From positions 8,932,418 to 8,996,417 of the forward strand of contig OX387605.1 of NCBI GenBank assembly GCA_947568835.1: a stretch of DNA of 64,000 nt, written 5' to 3'. Positions 38,168-53,100 of this stretch are shown here, one piece after another; the stretch's first letter is position 1; each line of letters begins with the position of its first letter. Position numbers and translations under genes: made by a program. The notes beneath the pieces were generated by a model. The model saw nothing but the letters and a program-made list of their open reading frames with translations, ran no database searches and was not told the origin of the DNA. Origin of the DNA: Protonemura montana. Its lineage: Eukaryota > Arthropoda > Insecta > Plecoptera > Nemouridae.

Positions 38168-41100
38168 ATGGAGAGCTTGAGCATGCGGCCGGAGCAGATG
38201 GCAAATTATGACTATCGTTATTATTCCCCGCCGGCTACTGAACACCAAGAGGCGTGAGTACTTCCGATTTGCAATATCTGCTGATCTACGGATCGATTTT
38301 GTTTAAGATAACTTTTATTAGAATGAGACAGCGTCTTTGTTGCAGTTGTGTACGTTCGGTATACTGGGTAAGCGTAGGTTTGTTTTGGGTTTACGGTATT
38401 TGGTTGAATTTCTTTCGTGCTGCTAGTAGGGTTGTTCGTATTCTCGAGGTCACGTGTCTGCTAATGTTTTCGGTACGCTATGTTCTGAGAAAAAACTCTA
38501 GAAAGAAACTTAATTTTCACAGTCGTTATTTCCTCTCTCTGAGAATAAGAATTATATTTAACTTAAGTTTTCGCAGAGTATTTATCCGTGATCTTATCGG
38601 TGAGGTAGGTTGGTAGTAGGTAAGCCCTAACTGTTGTGCGTCTGAACATGCCTTTGAAGATAGCCATCCACGGTTGAATTCACCGCGGCGGGTTTTCTTT
38701 GTTAGCTGCAAATAAAAAAGTATTTTTGCATTGTTGATTGCGCTTCATATTAGCAAACCAGCGAGACATCCTGGTTCCAATTTATACCATTGCTACTATG
38801 CCGTGCACACATGGTACCGAGACTCGATCTAACCACTTGGCATTTCAAAGACAGAACTGATTAGACATGTACATAGATTCCATTCTTCAATTTTTACCTA
38901 CACCTTTACTAAGTTCTCCCCCTCTTTTCCTCTTCCGGCTTATTCTTGCGTCGCGCGCCACAATCGCATGATCCATTTGCTCGACTTTCGATTCGTTTTG
39001 CCCCGAAAACAACCATTGTCTCGTCGATGATCTAGCTTTTCGTTGCTTCTGTCCTTTGGTTGGTCATGATTATTGATTTAATATTCGCCATCTGCCGTGC
39101 GTGTAACGCGTACATACCATCGGAGGGCAGTGCGTTGTGTTTGTATGACGTGTGCTGCGTAAGTGGCGACAAGCACGCATGCACCCCTATGCTCCATCGG
39201 TCGCGTAGCAGCTGATAAGATAAAGATTGGAGGACGATGACTGCTGAGGAGACCCACTGGTACTGGCCAATACTCCAAGTATTTAGCTATGCATGTTGCT
39301 GGACTTGGCATAATTTATTGGTGCTATTTGCAAACTGATCGCCTGCGTTGTCGACAGGAATGCCGACTGAAATTAGGAGGTGCTTCTTGCTATATTTGAT
39401 GGTTGCTTGGGATAGTCACCGGTCGCGTTGACACAGCGCCGATCAAGGCGAAACAAAATACATATTCCTAGACTTGATAAGGGTCGGATATATAAAATTA
39501 AATTTATCGCAAATATAAAACAACTAAATATGTAATTGTATGGTGCTAAATAAGCTCCCTTATAAGTGTTGTTAATTTTGTGATACGAAATACAAATTTT
39601 TTAATCCTTTCCGGTAATTAAGCTATGAGGTGCAATACTGATTGCAGTTCGATTTAAATAATTAATTCTAAAGCAAGTGCAAAAGGTTCTGCATTCATCG
39701 AGTAGGTAAAGGTAGTACCTCTACTTAGCCATAATGGGAATATAATATCTTCAGTATGAAATAGATCACGTTTAATTGTCACAGTTGCGCTACGATGTGT
39801 CTAGCTAACCAGCCCGACCGGCCCTGGCGGGATCCACCCTTGCCCCGTCGAGGGTAGCACCCCACTCCACGACCCCGAGATGGGCAACCAACGTGGGAAG
39901 TGTGGTGCCCGTCATCCCGCGGGGGTATCCCGGGCCAGACTTGTTCGGCCTCTCGTGAGAAATCGGAATGATGAATTAATACCTGAATCTCGGTGATGTA
40001 TACAGCCAAGTTGTCCCGAGGACCAGAATCTGGATCAAATTACTATACGACGGGATGGGGCGACTGGATTTTGTTAAGAGACCCGGATTGCATGGGAATT
40101 TTTAAGAGTTTATGGGTGAAGATTGTCGGAGATTTCACTGGTCAATGGTGACTTATTACCTCTGACATGGGCCGGTCCGGTACATGGACCATTGTCATTT
40201 GATCCTGTTCGAGTTTTTCATGTAAATTTGGACGTCTTGTCCCGTGGTCCACGCAGTTACATGAAAGGTTAGCTGACTTTGATTTGATTTGGGTAGATGT
40301 CATGCTAAATGACTGACATTTATTGTGCTTTTTCATTTTACGCATAGCACATTATCTCGTTTTTTGGTTTTTTGCGATCTTGCGTGCGGTCACACTTTTT
40401 GTGACCGATGTTAAGCCTGTTACGGGAAACTCAATTGGTAGTGGCAGTCTTTGAAACAACGTCTTCAAAATGGCCAAGTAGGTCTTCTTGGCATGTTGCT
40501 AATTAGAGACCAGCAACATAAAAATGTCTGCAAGATATTCAAATGCGGGCAAAATGCAGGTGTTAGATAAATGTTACCGTGTACAGCAGATGCTCATGTC
40601 CTTGTCTTATATCTACGCCGCAAGAATACCTTTTTTTAAAGCTTCTATCTAACATTTCCACGAGTTCCACGCAGCAAACTGCGACAAAATTGACAGGCCC
40701 TACGTCATTTTCACCTCCAATTTCCGCCTGCGGGTTTGCGACACTTGTACTTTAGTGAGCATGTGCTGGGAAATTCGACGCAGACAGAAGCTATCACGCC
40801 AAAGCATCGTGGCATGTAGGTTCGATTTTAATTCTTGTCCGTCATGCATGTAGGATGACTATAGATGATATTTGGATTGATCGATAATTACCCTACATCT
40901 GTCGTGCTATTCACCCTTCAGTGTGCTTGGCCAACCTATGAGTGGCTCTGCTCCTCGTGACCCTTGTCTCTAACCACCCCACCTTGCTGGGGGGCCTGGG
41001 TGCACCCGGGGAAATACCTTGAGTCTGGTTATTCCGATACAAGAGGGAACAATTGAGGGGGAAGAGTATGAGAGACACCCCTGCAGACCCAGGCCTCGTG

Positions 41101-44100
41101 TGAGGTATCGCATTTTATCCGCAAAATGTTGACCAAAAGACGGAGATGTTTTTCAGTAGCAAATTGATCAAGCTAGGCACTGGACTTTTTCGGAGTTTTG
41201 GAGTCTTAAATAATATCTTGTCTTTGGGCGTAAGCCATTCCTAACCTTTGAGGGCATGGCGCATCAAATTAAAAATTCACGAGCTTTTGTGGATCACACC
41301 GTGCCGATTCCACAGCAATCGTGGAACTAAAAAAACCTCATATTTAGCGTCCGACAGACGAAGTACTTCCTGCGATGCCTCGGTGCCCATTGCATTGTAC
41401 CTACCATACATCCCGACTTGTACAATGCGTAACACGCTGTATTTGTCCCCGTACAGAGCAGAGAGATTGCCAAAGTCTATAGTCTCGTTGTGGGTGGCAG
41501 ACGGCATCTAGACTGAGATGCACGTGCCATATGCGTAGAAGGGTGGGTCGCTCTAATCTAATGCACTGTGTAATGAAACAAAATGCAGCTGCACATTGCG
41601 GCACGGCGTCGGCCGACGACATATGAGCGAGTGGTGCCATGCAGAACGGATCGACGGCCAGGGGGTGAGATAGCACTTCGGGGTGGCTGGCCCCGTGAAC
41701 GCCCCCGGATATACGCGACACTGGGCAGGCTCTTCGGAGAGCTGCAGAGAGATGTTGCTGCACGGTGACGGTATCTTCCTTGTTGGACTTTATGGAGAGA
41801 TTATTGAAGGTTGATATTCGTAATATTTTGTGATATTAATCAACCCTTAATCAAGATGGAAGTTGCTTTCAGGAACAATTTTTTGACAAACACGGCCCTT
41901 ATTCGTATTAAAATGTGTCTTGCGATACAAAGCTTTCTGTCCTATTGAGTCCGATTCAATGAGACATTCGCGTGCGCCGAAAAGTAACGACCTCGCTTGA
42001 ATCGTGGTTGCAAAGGTGTCTAGGATCTTGCTTTTATATGCCACGATTGTTTGATTCGTCTCGAAATCTTGAGCGCTATGAAAGATGTCGTTTGATTCCG
42101 GTGCAGCTTGCGATGCGTGAAAGGGTTTGATCGACACGTGGTGCCGGTCGATGCGATCACCCTCCGTGCGCTCTGCTGTATGAGCATCTGATTAGTAAAA
42201 TCAATGGTTTATTGTCCCCCCGATAGGCATTGGGCCATCTGTTAGTTTTTGTCATCCCTCGACCATCAGAATGTTGCTATCGTCTTTGGCTAACGTTAGA
42301 TTTGCTGTGAAATTATTTTGTAGTTACTTTTCGTTCATCCTTATTGTACTATAAAGTAACTCGCATTGAACTTGTAATGGTTCGGTCAAACGCTTTACCA
42401 ACGAATCATTTTTCATTTTGTCACATTGTCATGATTCTTTGAATAAGCGAGCGTACTTCTTTACAAATCTTAGCTTTGCGTTTTGGCTCTTGGTCTGAGA
42501 TCTTCAGCAGCATAGGATTCTGATCGAATAATTGAAGTTAACTGAGAACTTTGATGTAACAAGTTGTCCAGACACGCGAGATAAGGTAGAATCCTGCCGC
42601 TATCATTTTTAAATTCTGTTTTTTTACATCGTGTCAATATTGTCAAACTTCTTTCTACAACCTACAACAAGATACCACACATTTCTTTGCTTTTCCATTG
42701 TAATTTTCATCGGAAGTATTTTTACCTTATCATTTATTTTAACATCCTCTGTTATTCCTCGAATTTTGTTGTCGTGGAGATATTAACCTTGACTGTGTGC
42801 TACCTTGACCGATTGAATTATAAACAGAAACCAACCTTTTGCAAACTTTCGCTGCCTATACCAAACTTTCTACGTTTAGAAAAAATTCAAATGTTGGACC
42901 GTTACAAAATATTTCAATTGCTCAAGTGGCACGCCGAATGTTACATTCCTATCAGGCAACTAGTAAATTTGCACGAGATTAGACTGCTCTATCGATGGGT
43001 CATGGGGCGAGGTCAATCGTGTTCGAAGACGCTCCATGCCAGACTTGACTATCGAACTATCACAACGAAACTTCGGTATAGATAGTCTAGTCAACATAAC
43101 ATTATTGCAAATGTTTTATTTTTATGATCACTAATGACCTCTCAAAAATTGATACCCAACCGGGAAATCAAACTCCGATCTCCATCTGTCGCGGATGGAG
43201 ATCGGAATCTAACCAATTTTTAGGAGGTTATTAGTGTTTCCTAATAATAAAATACTCTGATCATTGCAAGAATTTGCAATTTAAATACGATTTCTGCAAA
43301 TATTCTACAGTCCATTTTGGACATCATTCTTCGAATGACTTTACTGAACCATCCTATAGCGACCCACAGCATGTTTGTAAGAGTGGGGGTCAGTTGAAAA
43401 CTCACCGCCCAGACACACGTGGAGATGCGAGTGGGCAAAGAAGCATTACATGACGAGTGGGCACATCGGGCATGTGGGATAACCAGTGAAAATTCCATCC
43501 GTTAAAACCAACTCCCATCTTTGATCGCTTTGTTGTGTTTTACATAAGAGATGACTGGCTGCCTTCTGTTTCTTCGGGTTGGAACATGCGCGCTATAATC
43601 TGACCTGACGCGTGCCATCCATCTGTGCTCTTCGTGATAACCGCCCCAAATCGCCCACCCCATCTCAAGACACACTCTGCTGAATCTCTCGGACGCGAAG
43701 CAGACAATTAAGTTGGCAAGTCGCGTGTGCCATGGCCACGGCCGTGGCGTCCATCTGTCTTGGGGTGTCACGCCGTACTGCCTCTTAGATGCCCACTGTC
43801 TTCAGGGTGAACAACATCTTGAGGGTTCTCTTTAGGGTGCAAGCCAAGAAGTCACACTCGGTAGACTCTCTGTGCCCTTTCCTTATTCCACAGCGGATAT
43901 ATCGGAATAGGCACGCACCAACGTCATGCGTTGGTACACATTGTAAGCTTTATATTCGTAATTAGGGATTTTTTAAAATAGCGTGCAGTTGAAAATGCAT
44001 TGTAAGGTCTTACCTGTGATACATTCTTCCTTGCCCTTGAGTTTGGAAAAAAAGTTCCTGTTTAGGGGGTGTCGCTTGAGCCCAATATGATTCGTTTTAT

Positions 44101-47100
44101 ATCATGGTCTACCTATATGTGGTTTTTTTTTATGGTTCACTTCTGTGATCACACGCCGATCTCAGTGTTCCTATCAAAATGACCGTAAGACAGTGGCCAT
44201 TGTGGTACATTTTTTTAAACTATACCTGTCATTTCCTTCTGCTAATTTCGTATTGTTCTTTCGGTATAAATGTAATTCACGTCTTCCTCCCAGTTCTACC
44301 ACACATTAGACATAATGTGCACACATAAAACAATAATTTTAACTCCAATTGGTCTCGATTTCTCGGTCTTGATAGTCGTCTTCCGGAGCCCGACCGCGGT
44401 AACGAAGCAAACAACTTGACAGCCGACTCAACTGTTTTCAAATCCGTTACTCTCCTCGAGTTATGAGTGACGAGAACGCACAATTCCTCCCCTTTTCTTA
44501 CTAGCAAGTAATCAATCGGCAAGCCAAAGAGAACTATTAATTGCCCCCCTTCAAGTTTGAAGCGGACCCATTATCTTTCTTGATGGAAGTAACAGGATGA
44601 GTAGTAATTCGATACACAGAAGGGAAGCGGACAAAATCGTTTTGAGGCGAACAGAAATATTTCGCATTTGAAATTTTTATGACGACGTAGCATCTCTCAG
44701 GTAATGCGAGCTAATTACGGTTACGCGTAAGCCAACTCCTGGCATCTTGTTGGCCAACAGCCGCGCTGAGGATTTCAAACGTGCACCAATGGTAATTGCC
44801 GTCGACAATGTGCCGACCGCACGAAATGCTAGCTCCTGGATGGTGTTGGTTTAGTAGATGACTCGGCGCATTGTTTCTTTGTTGTAATTATGTCTGGACG
44901 TCTAACGAAGCAATTACCTGGCTGGCTCGTTGTTGAGGCAAGTAATTAATGTGCGTGATATTCCGTTAATTGATGCCTTCCTTCATAACGTTCATGGGCC
45001 TATCTGCCTCTTTCTCGAGCTATCGTTTTCATAATTTGCATGAAATCATCGTCATTATCTGAATGTGAGTTTTTTGGCATGTTTCCACATATCTTGGCAA
45101 CAAAAGTTAAAACATCACTTGTAGTTTTTTCGCATCCCTTCGTATTATAGAAAGTAAATCTTATTCAATTCACGTCATCTACTCTAGTTCACAAACAAAT
45201 GCCGTGGACCAAATCTTTTCAACGCCATTTATTTATTCCCATTCGAGTGTCACAAAAGAAACCAACATTTAAATTATAAACATATTATTTGCTCTACATA
45301 ATATATTATTATAACCCTCCCTTATAAACGCACTCGGTATAGGCATTCGAAAATGGTAATCCAACCACTACAGGGCTGAAATCCCACCCTTGGCTCGAAT
45401 ATCAGATTATGAGACTCGGGGAACAGAACCTTTCATCATCTGCATTGCTTGCAGATTCCTGCCTCTCTTCTTTCTCTATGCGTCCATGATGCCGGTGATA
45501 TCCCCGAGAACTCACGACATGCTGATAACAATGCTAGCCCTCATCTACCGGGACTTGTGATAACGCCATTCAGTCGTATGGCCAGTGAGAAAGCGGGTAG
45601 CCGCATTTTTACAGTAGATCGTGTGATGGAAATGCAGGCTTTTTATTCGCTGAAGGGTATAACTTTGAACTAAGATTCCAACTTCGGTAATAAGGGAAGT
45701 TGACTCGGTCTAACCTAGCCAGCGTATCGCCGCCGGAACTTGTTAATTCTTCGTCTATCGTCTATGATTTCATTGTTACCCTTCTTGCGGATTTTCTAAT
45801 TAGTGGCTCTTACCTACTGGCCGACGGTTCTAGGATGTGGATTTGGAATTTGATTCCTCTTAGCGACAGGTGAGAGACGCCGATACGATCTTTATGCTAA
45901 ATCGATTCGTGCTAAGTTTTGCGGACGGGTCAACAAACCTGGAGCCCGTTCGTTCAGCAAGCCGCTTGGGGAAGTGTTGGGAAATTATATGAAAGTTGTT
46001 GCAGCCGCAAGCAACCCATGCGCGTGCTCCTGGTGATAACGCTACAGCTGTGCGCTTCTGCATCCGCTTTGAATGGCTGGGCTTTGTTCGGAAATACTTA
46101 TGCTGATAAAACTTTTAAAAAAGTATTTTCGTTTTGCTCGACTTCAAAAACCTTGGGTGTCACACACCAACGGAGAGCAGAATTTAAATTTCGTCTCGAT
46201 TTTTGTTTTGATGTTTCAATAACGATCAAATCCGGTCCGAATCTAACGAGCATAATTCTAAAATCAAACCCAATTTAGGTGACAAGTTACCGATAAAATA
46301 TACGACCCTTCGCTGTTTCCCTTTCAAAAGACATCATAAGCCCATTCAATATATTATATCCGATTCAGACAGGCCTTTTTCTTCACCGGCTGTCCCAGGT
46401 AAAGACTGTTTCTGCATCGGCACTTCTAAAGCACAAATCACGCGACCTTGCTCCAGATCTCGTCGAGGTTTCTTGGGGTCGTCGTCGGCCGACAAAACTT
46501 TTCCCTTTTCACTGACTGATTTCCCGCCAAAATAATCTGTCTGCAAGCGTTGTCGCGTGACCACACGAGAATGTTTGTGTATGTAGGCAAATCGTGGGAA
46601 GAACTTCCCACTTCCTCTGGTGATGCGTTCGGTTCGAGTCGTGCAGACACCCACAACCCTTCTTCCTCTTCCACTCGATCCATTATTCGAGCAAACAAAC
46701 CCCCTTCTTTTATAAACACCCCTTGTTCGCCTACTGAATTCTAATGTTGATGCCAGATACCTGTACATGTGGTGGTGCTGTACTGGCACCGATACGCGAA
46801 TATCGCACGATTGGTGCCCATATGCCACGGTTGTTCACGCTGAGCTGATCGCAGCATGCATATTCATGCATACTTATCGGTGCAGTTTTGGAGAAATAAA
46901 AATACGTTACCTTTACTGAATTTTTAAATAGTTTGTCCGGATATGTTACCGAAAAAAGGCGCGAGAAGTTGTCATTGAAATATATTAAGTTGTTTGATAT
47001 TTTAGTCTCTGTTGACTTTGTCTGACCTTCTGTGGGCGACTGTTGTTGGACGAAGTAGCCAATAAGATCGTGAAAGAAGCAAACAAAATCTATGTTGGCC

Positions 47101-50100
47101 AGTACTAGACTCGACGGTACTAGTGTCTTCTTTTACAAACGTTGTTTTGAGCTACAATAACATGAGCTTACAGTGGGCAATTACGACGCCTGACTGGTCT
47201 TTGTGTTATCGACGCTTCCCTCTTTCTCGTGGACTGCGTTTCTCAAGGCCTATGTCTGTTTGGTTGCAGATCCCGGTCTGACTATGACAGCGTGTCTAGC
47301 GACGACGCCTCCGACGAGTCCGCCGGGGAGGAGTCGACGCCGGGCGTCCGCGGCGCCGGCCGCAAGTACGTCAACAAGGGTCGCTGGAGCAAGGAAGAGG
47401 TATGAACACGTAATTTTTTTAATACTTTCAATTCCGTTTGTCGTGTGTCGAGGGGCGAATCTTGGTTTTATTCGTTAGGAAGCCATGAAAGCTGCGAATG
47501 TTGGGAATATTCGGGGTGTTGGTTGTCGGGTGCCCGAGGAATGAAGCTGCCGTGCCAAATCTGTGTTTCAATTGTCAAATAATAGAGGTGTGTTCGGATC
47601 TGTGTGTCAATGTACTTAAAACTCAAAAAATGCAAAAGTAGACGTTGGTATGCTAGCTGGATCTCAGGAGAAGCTGGAGATTCGTGTTGTGACCGAAGTT
47701 AATGGTAAGAACGCCCATCCCCACATGCCGTCGCCTGCCCTGCGTTTCCCAACTCCTAGCCACTCATTATCAATGCGTTGCAGCAACAACCCCTTCGGTG
47801 TGTTGCCCGCCCGGCTTCTATACTGCAATTAGATGAAGCAGTGGAGTTTCAGAGATGCTATACATGCCGTGCGTGCTATTCTCCCCTAATAGAATTTTAA
47901 TGCTTTGGTCATGGGATCAAACATGAGGAGCAAATGTTGCCATTCGTTTTCGAATGGTTAGATTTTTTTTATGTGGGGTAATAGCGTAGGTGAAGTCTCG
48001 CATAAATTACGGATTGAATGAAATTTAAATGGACGACAAATGCGAGGGAATTGAAGGTACTTTCGACTCTCATACCCAATGCAATTTTCATATGAAAACT
48101 TATTAAAGCATTAATGATTGTATTGCTAGTCATGTAATTCGATTTATATTGCACAACACAATACACAGAGATCCTCCATATCCACAATCGGTCGAGAACA
48201 GGCTTCGAGTCTGGTTCTCTTTCGCACATTCTTCACCAGCATCGCTATCTCCAATGGTGATCATACTTTGATGTCCGCGGTTGACAGCCGGCTTGTAAAA
48301 CATGATGTTCTGCGCTTGATCGATTTATCTTTCGATGTTATGATAAGGCAAGATTGTGGACATTAGTCGATTTCTGAGATAACGTCCGCGCACATTGCTT
48401 CACAGCGTCCTATCTTGTAAAACCGTTATCATTTGTCAATCGGCATTCAGGATGTAGCGCTGCGGAGGCAAATATTTAGTCTTGTAGATAATGGCAAATG
48501 CTAATAATTCAAATTAACAATAATACATGTTCAGCTAAACAAGCCCCGGCGATAAATCTTACGCATTTCTAATTCACGCAATGTCGCGACCGCGCGCATG
48601 TATGAATGTCTGAGATTGCAAAGCAGAAGCAGCGATCCTGAATGTATCTTAGATGCCATTTGCAAGAATGGTGTTATTTAGATAGATGGGCATCATTAAT
48701 TCATTACGCAATTGAATAATGTGGTACCTGAATAGATTCATCTAGTTTTCACATGATGCATGTGTTGCCTAACCAAGAGCGCTATAATATATAATGCAGT
48801 TTTATTATCCGGATTTCCTATTATATTATTGACCCCGCGTGTATGGCTTGATGGCCTTCAGAACAAGAACAACTCCAGCCTCCCCAAGATGGGAGAGATA
48901 CCATGCATCTTATGTATTGCAATCACGCTTATGCCGAGCAAGCTCACCATGTCTTTTACCCTGTTGTCCACGATCAAGTCGGATCGAACAATGCCGTGGC
49001 AAGCAGGCAGGCAAGATTTGAAAGGGGGAAATTCTAAACTAACTTTAGTTTGCTTCATGTGCCGACTGCCGAGTTGCCGTGCGCGTAGTAAGTTGCCAAA
49101 CCGGATAGGTACCTAGACTCCGGAGGAGCACGGGTTGGCGAGCCATACCCCTCGTCTTCGGGTTTCGGTTCTTGGTGGCTCCGAGTGTGGTGAAAGTGTT
49201 CATTGAATCGGAGGGGTGGGTTTACTAGCGATGTGTGGACGGTGGGGTAGTCGTGTTGGACCGAGGTATGTGAGATGGCCTTGGGAGCTGATAGCGTAAG
49301 TTAGATTAGGTCCTGCTCTTTACTGATGGTCGATGGACGAACGCCCGAGGAATTTCTACCAATCGGATTTGTTTACTGATGGGATTTTGCTCTTTTATTT
49401 GAAGCGGGTATTCAGCACCGCTAAGTTACGGTAAAAGCTGCAGTTTTTTACCATCACCAATACTTCAGCACCTTTCAGTTGCTTGTAACACCCTTTGTAC
49501 TCAACAACTAGAAACAGCTCTTAACTTTGGTTTTCCCTCAAACTCTCTCCCCCCCCCCCCCCCCTTCCACCAGAACCAAAACCACCACCACTACATACGA
49601 AGTGTGGCAACTCTAGTGTCGCTGATTTCCTTCACTTCGCGGATCAAGTGAAGTCGGTACCCCATTCCTTGAAATAAACATATCCAGATACGTTTTGAGG
49701 TATCGACATCGCGTTTACTCAGCGTGCGCTAGCTACCCTTATTAACAACGTGCACTTGTACTATCGACTATCGAGGTGGTCTCGGCCTAGAGTCCTTTTA
49801 TGATCGCCGATCGGAGCGTAATGGAGCACGATTTTCTGAGAGCATGAGCAATATGGCGATGATACGTGTGACCCCGCACCGGGTTTCCCGCGCGAGGGAA
49901 GCCGGTGTCAGCCGATGACGCAATCCTCCTTTTCATTTAGAATAATAGAAACATTATTTGGTCGCGGCGAGGTGGCCTGCCAGCGGTGAAACGAGGTTCC
50001 GAGATGGCCCCTTGTTATGTGGTTAACAATACTTCGGTCATCCTGGACATCTTTACCCGAATTTTAAAGATCCGAACAAAATGTCATACCCATTTAGCAT

Positions 50101-53100
50101 CGACCATCCAGAGGCTGTTTTACCAACACCATTTAAGTTGTGAAGGAATTGGCATATAACCTGTGAGAGCTGGGAAATATCAAGTCAACGTGTAGCAGGG
50201 TAAAGCTGGTCACAATCTTAATTCCAGTCGTTGGTTCTCGTATGCCCACGGCGTACCCCTTTGACGACGCCGTGGGGTGCCCCACTGCAGTGGCAGCAAC
50301 GAGCAGTGATGTAACCTCGTGCTTGCATATGTGCTTGCAGGACGCGCGGCTCAAACAGCTGGTGGACGACTACAGCGAGCGCTGGGACCTTATATCGTCG
50401 CATTTCGTAGACAGGTCCGACGTGCAGTGTCAGCAGCGCTGGCAGAAGGTTGTCAACCCCGAGCTCGTGAAGGGGCCGTGGACGAAGGAGGTAAACATGG
50501 GGATGGAATTCTCGGCTTGTGCGGAATAGGAATCCACGGAGGGCGCCAAGGAAGTGGACATCACGACTTATCTGTATCACCCACGGATTTTTTGTGTCCG
50601 AAATAAACTATGTTTCATTCCTGTCCCAACTCCCAATCACCCATTGAGGGAAAACATGTTTTACACCTACATGAGTGGCATCTTAATTGTTAAGCTAACT
50701 AAATCTTCAATATGATGCAATATCCCTCTTCGAGCTTTATTATTTTGTCAACTGCTAACCAGGATATGATAAAACACTTCCATATTTATACCATTGTCCA
50801 AGCAAGTGTCGCGAAATGGAAGCCACCAATTAGTAGGCCTGATATCAGGGTGATTTATGCATGAATGTGGAGGTCAGGGCGTATTGTGTTCCTGACATTA
50901 TGGCGGGATCTGAGTGTCTCGTGACTCAGCAAGGAGATGATCTTCACGCCAGAATTTGGCGCTGAGAAAGAGGGAGATAGAGAATCTCCGACCTTGACAG
51001 CCTGCTAGGAACCCGGGAGGCTCCAAACAGGAGATACATACTTGTCCCTACCTTGCCGAAATGTGCAATTATGTAACAATGACGATGATTGATTAAGCTA
51101 ATATATCATCAACCACTTAATTATATATACAATACCTGTTTTTTTAAGCTATTGGTTTTTTCGGCCAATTTCGAATTTTGTTTCTTCCCAATAATAGCAT
51201 TCTTTTATGAAAACAGGTATATTATATGTGTATATGAAAGATTTTCATAGCTGGCAGTAGTCTTTGGTGGTAGTTTAAACAATTTTAGAGAACAACAATT
51301 TAAAGTTTTTATGGGCATCAGTATTGCATGATGAACTTTAGTCCCTTTCCTCATCAAACGTAAACTTGACCCTACTCGCTCACTTCCTGCAGGAGGACGA
51401 CAAGGTGGTGGAACTGGTGCGCAAATTCGGCCCAAAGAAGTGGACGCTGATCGCTCGGCATCTGAAGGGCCGCATCGGCAAGCAGTGCCGCGAGCGCTGG
51501 CACAACCACCTCAACCCTAACATCAAGAAGACGGCTTGGACCAGCGAGGAAGACGCCATCATCTTCGATGCTCATCACGACTGGGGCAACCAGTGGGCCA
51601 AGATCGCCAAGCTGCTGCCAGGCCGCACTGACAATGCCATAAAAAACCACTGGAATTCGACGATGCGTCGGCGCAGCGAGGCCGACGGTAAACCTGACCA
51701 GGCTAAGCGGAAGCGTGCCATGAAGGCCGCCGTGGCACCACAAGACGAATTCGTCAAAGAGACGTACCCTGCACCCACAGCGTTCCCCGTGCAAGCGCAG
51801 AAGGATGCCACGCGGATCTACGAGAGTGACTGGCGGCCAGGTTTCTACGAACAGAGCGTCGCTTACGCAGCTGCTGCAGAACAGAGCCCCAGCCCGTCGT
51901 TCCAGCAGGTCCCGCACACACCGCAGATATCGCAGTTTGACTCTGACTTCCTGCGGTCACCTGAGCGCCAGCCTCGATCACCCACCAAAGCGTTCTTCTC
52001 ACCTCTCCGATACCTCGACCTAGAGCTGCTCTCGAGTCCGCGGTGTGGGGGCAAAGGCTCCAACTACTCAAACCTCAACGAGATCGACTGGCCACTGAAC
52101 AGCGCATACTCGTCCCCGATCAGCATCAACAACCCAATGCTAATAAAGAATGCTGAGGAGCTGGGCCTGGTGCTGGAAGGGGGGTCGTACACGGTGAAGA
52201 ACACAGAGTTGACAACGCCCACAAACTACCTCCCGGTAGAAGACAAGTCAGAGGCAGAGGAGCGATTCTCAACGCCGCAGCCAAACAGACAGCGACAAAG
52301 ACGGAGGCGCAGTGAGTCGTCAGCGTTCGAGTATACGATGGATGACTACGACGAGAGCCAAGTAACGCCGCAGAGCGTCCAGGCGAGCAACACTTACATG
52401 AGCTCAGGGTACGGCTCGGCGATTAGCTTGCACCGCACACCGGTGAAGACGACACCCATCAAGAACCTGCCGTTCAGCCCCTCGCAGTTCTTGAACAGCC
52501 CTGACCTGTCATTCGACCTGTCGATGTCGACGACGCCTATGCGGCAGCGAGCTCAGTCCACACCACACCAGGAAAAGGTAATTTGAGTCACAAGGCCAAT
52601 AGGAGGGGGTCTAGTTTCAAACTATTATCACTTTCAATGTTGGGTTACAATGTTGTATAGGGTTACTGCTTTGTTTTATTAATTTATGTATTGTTCTGTG
52701 GACAAATAAGTAATATTGCTATGACTGGTAATTTCTACTTCATTCTGTTTAAAATTTTATTACCACATAGAACTATGCAACAATATTATATTGTTCATCA
52801 AATTTACTAGATGAACCTGTTTCCTCTACTAAGACCTGTTTTCCTGCGCTCGGTTTCAGGAGACGGAAGCGTCAGACTCGTTGTGCACCCCCAACCCCCT
52901 GCCGATGCAGCCGCTGAAGCAGAACGTTTCCGAACGTGACCACTGCACACCAACCAAGACCAGGCGGGTCATAGAGGCACCGCGTACGCCTACCCCATTC
53001 AAAAACGCGCTGCTAGAACTGGAGAAGAAGAGCGGCCCCGTCAAGTACATGGTGAGTCTCGTTGTTTCCACTTTGTTTGGTACCAGGTTTTTTGTTGCAT

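Noticed and set aside
42687-43085. 132-codon plus-strand frame in Myb intron 1
   Set aside because: AT-rich composition, no motif and no splice context. It lies next to the foldback element, but no link is visible.
51372-51917. 181-codon minus-strand frame
   Set aside because: It is the shadow of Myb exon 4, whose plus-strand frame matches R2/R3 and the downstream region.
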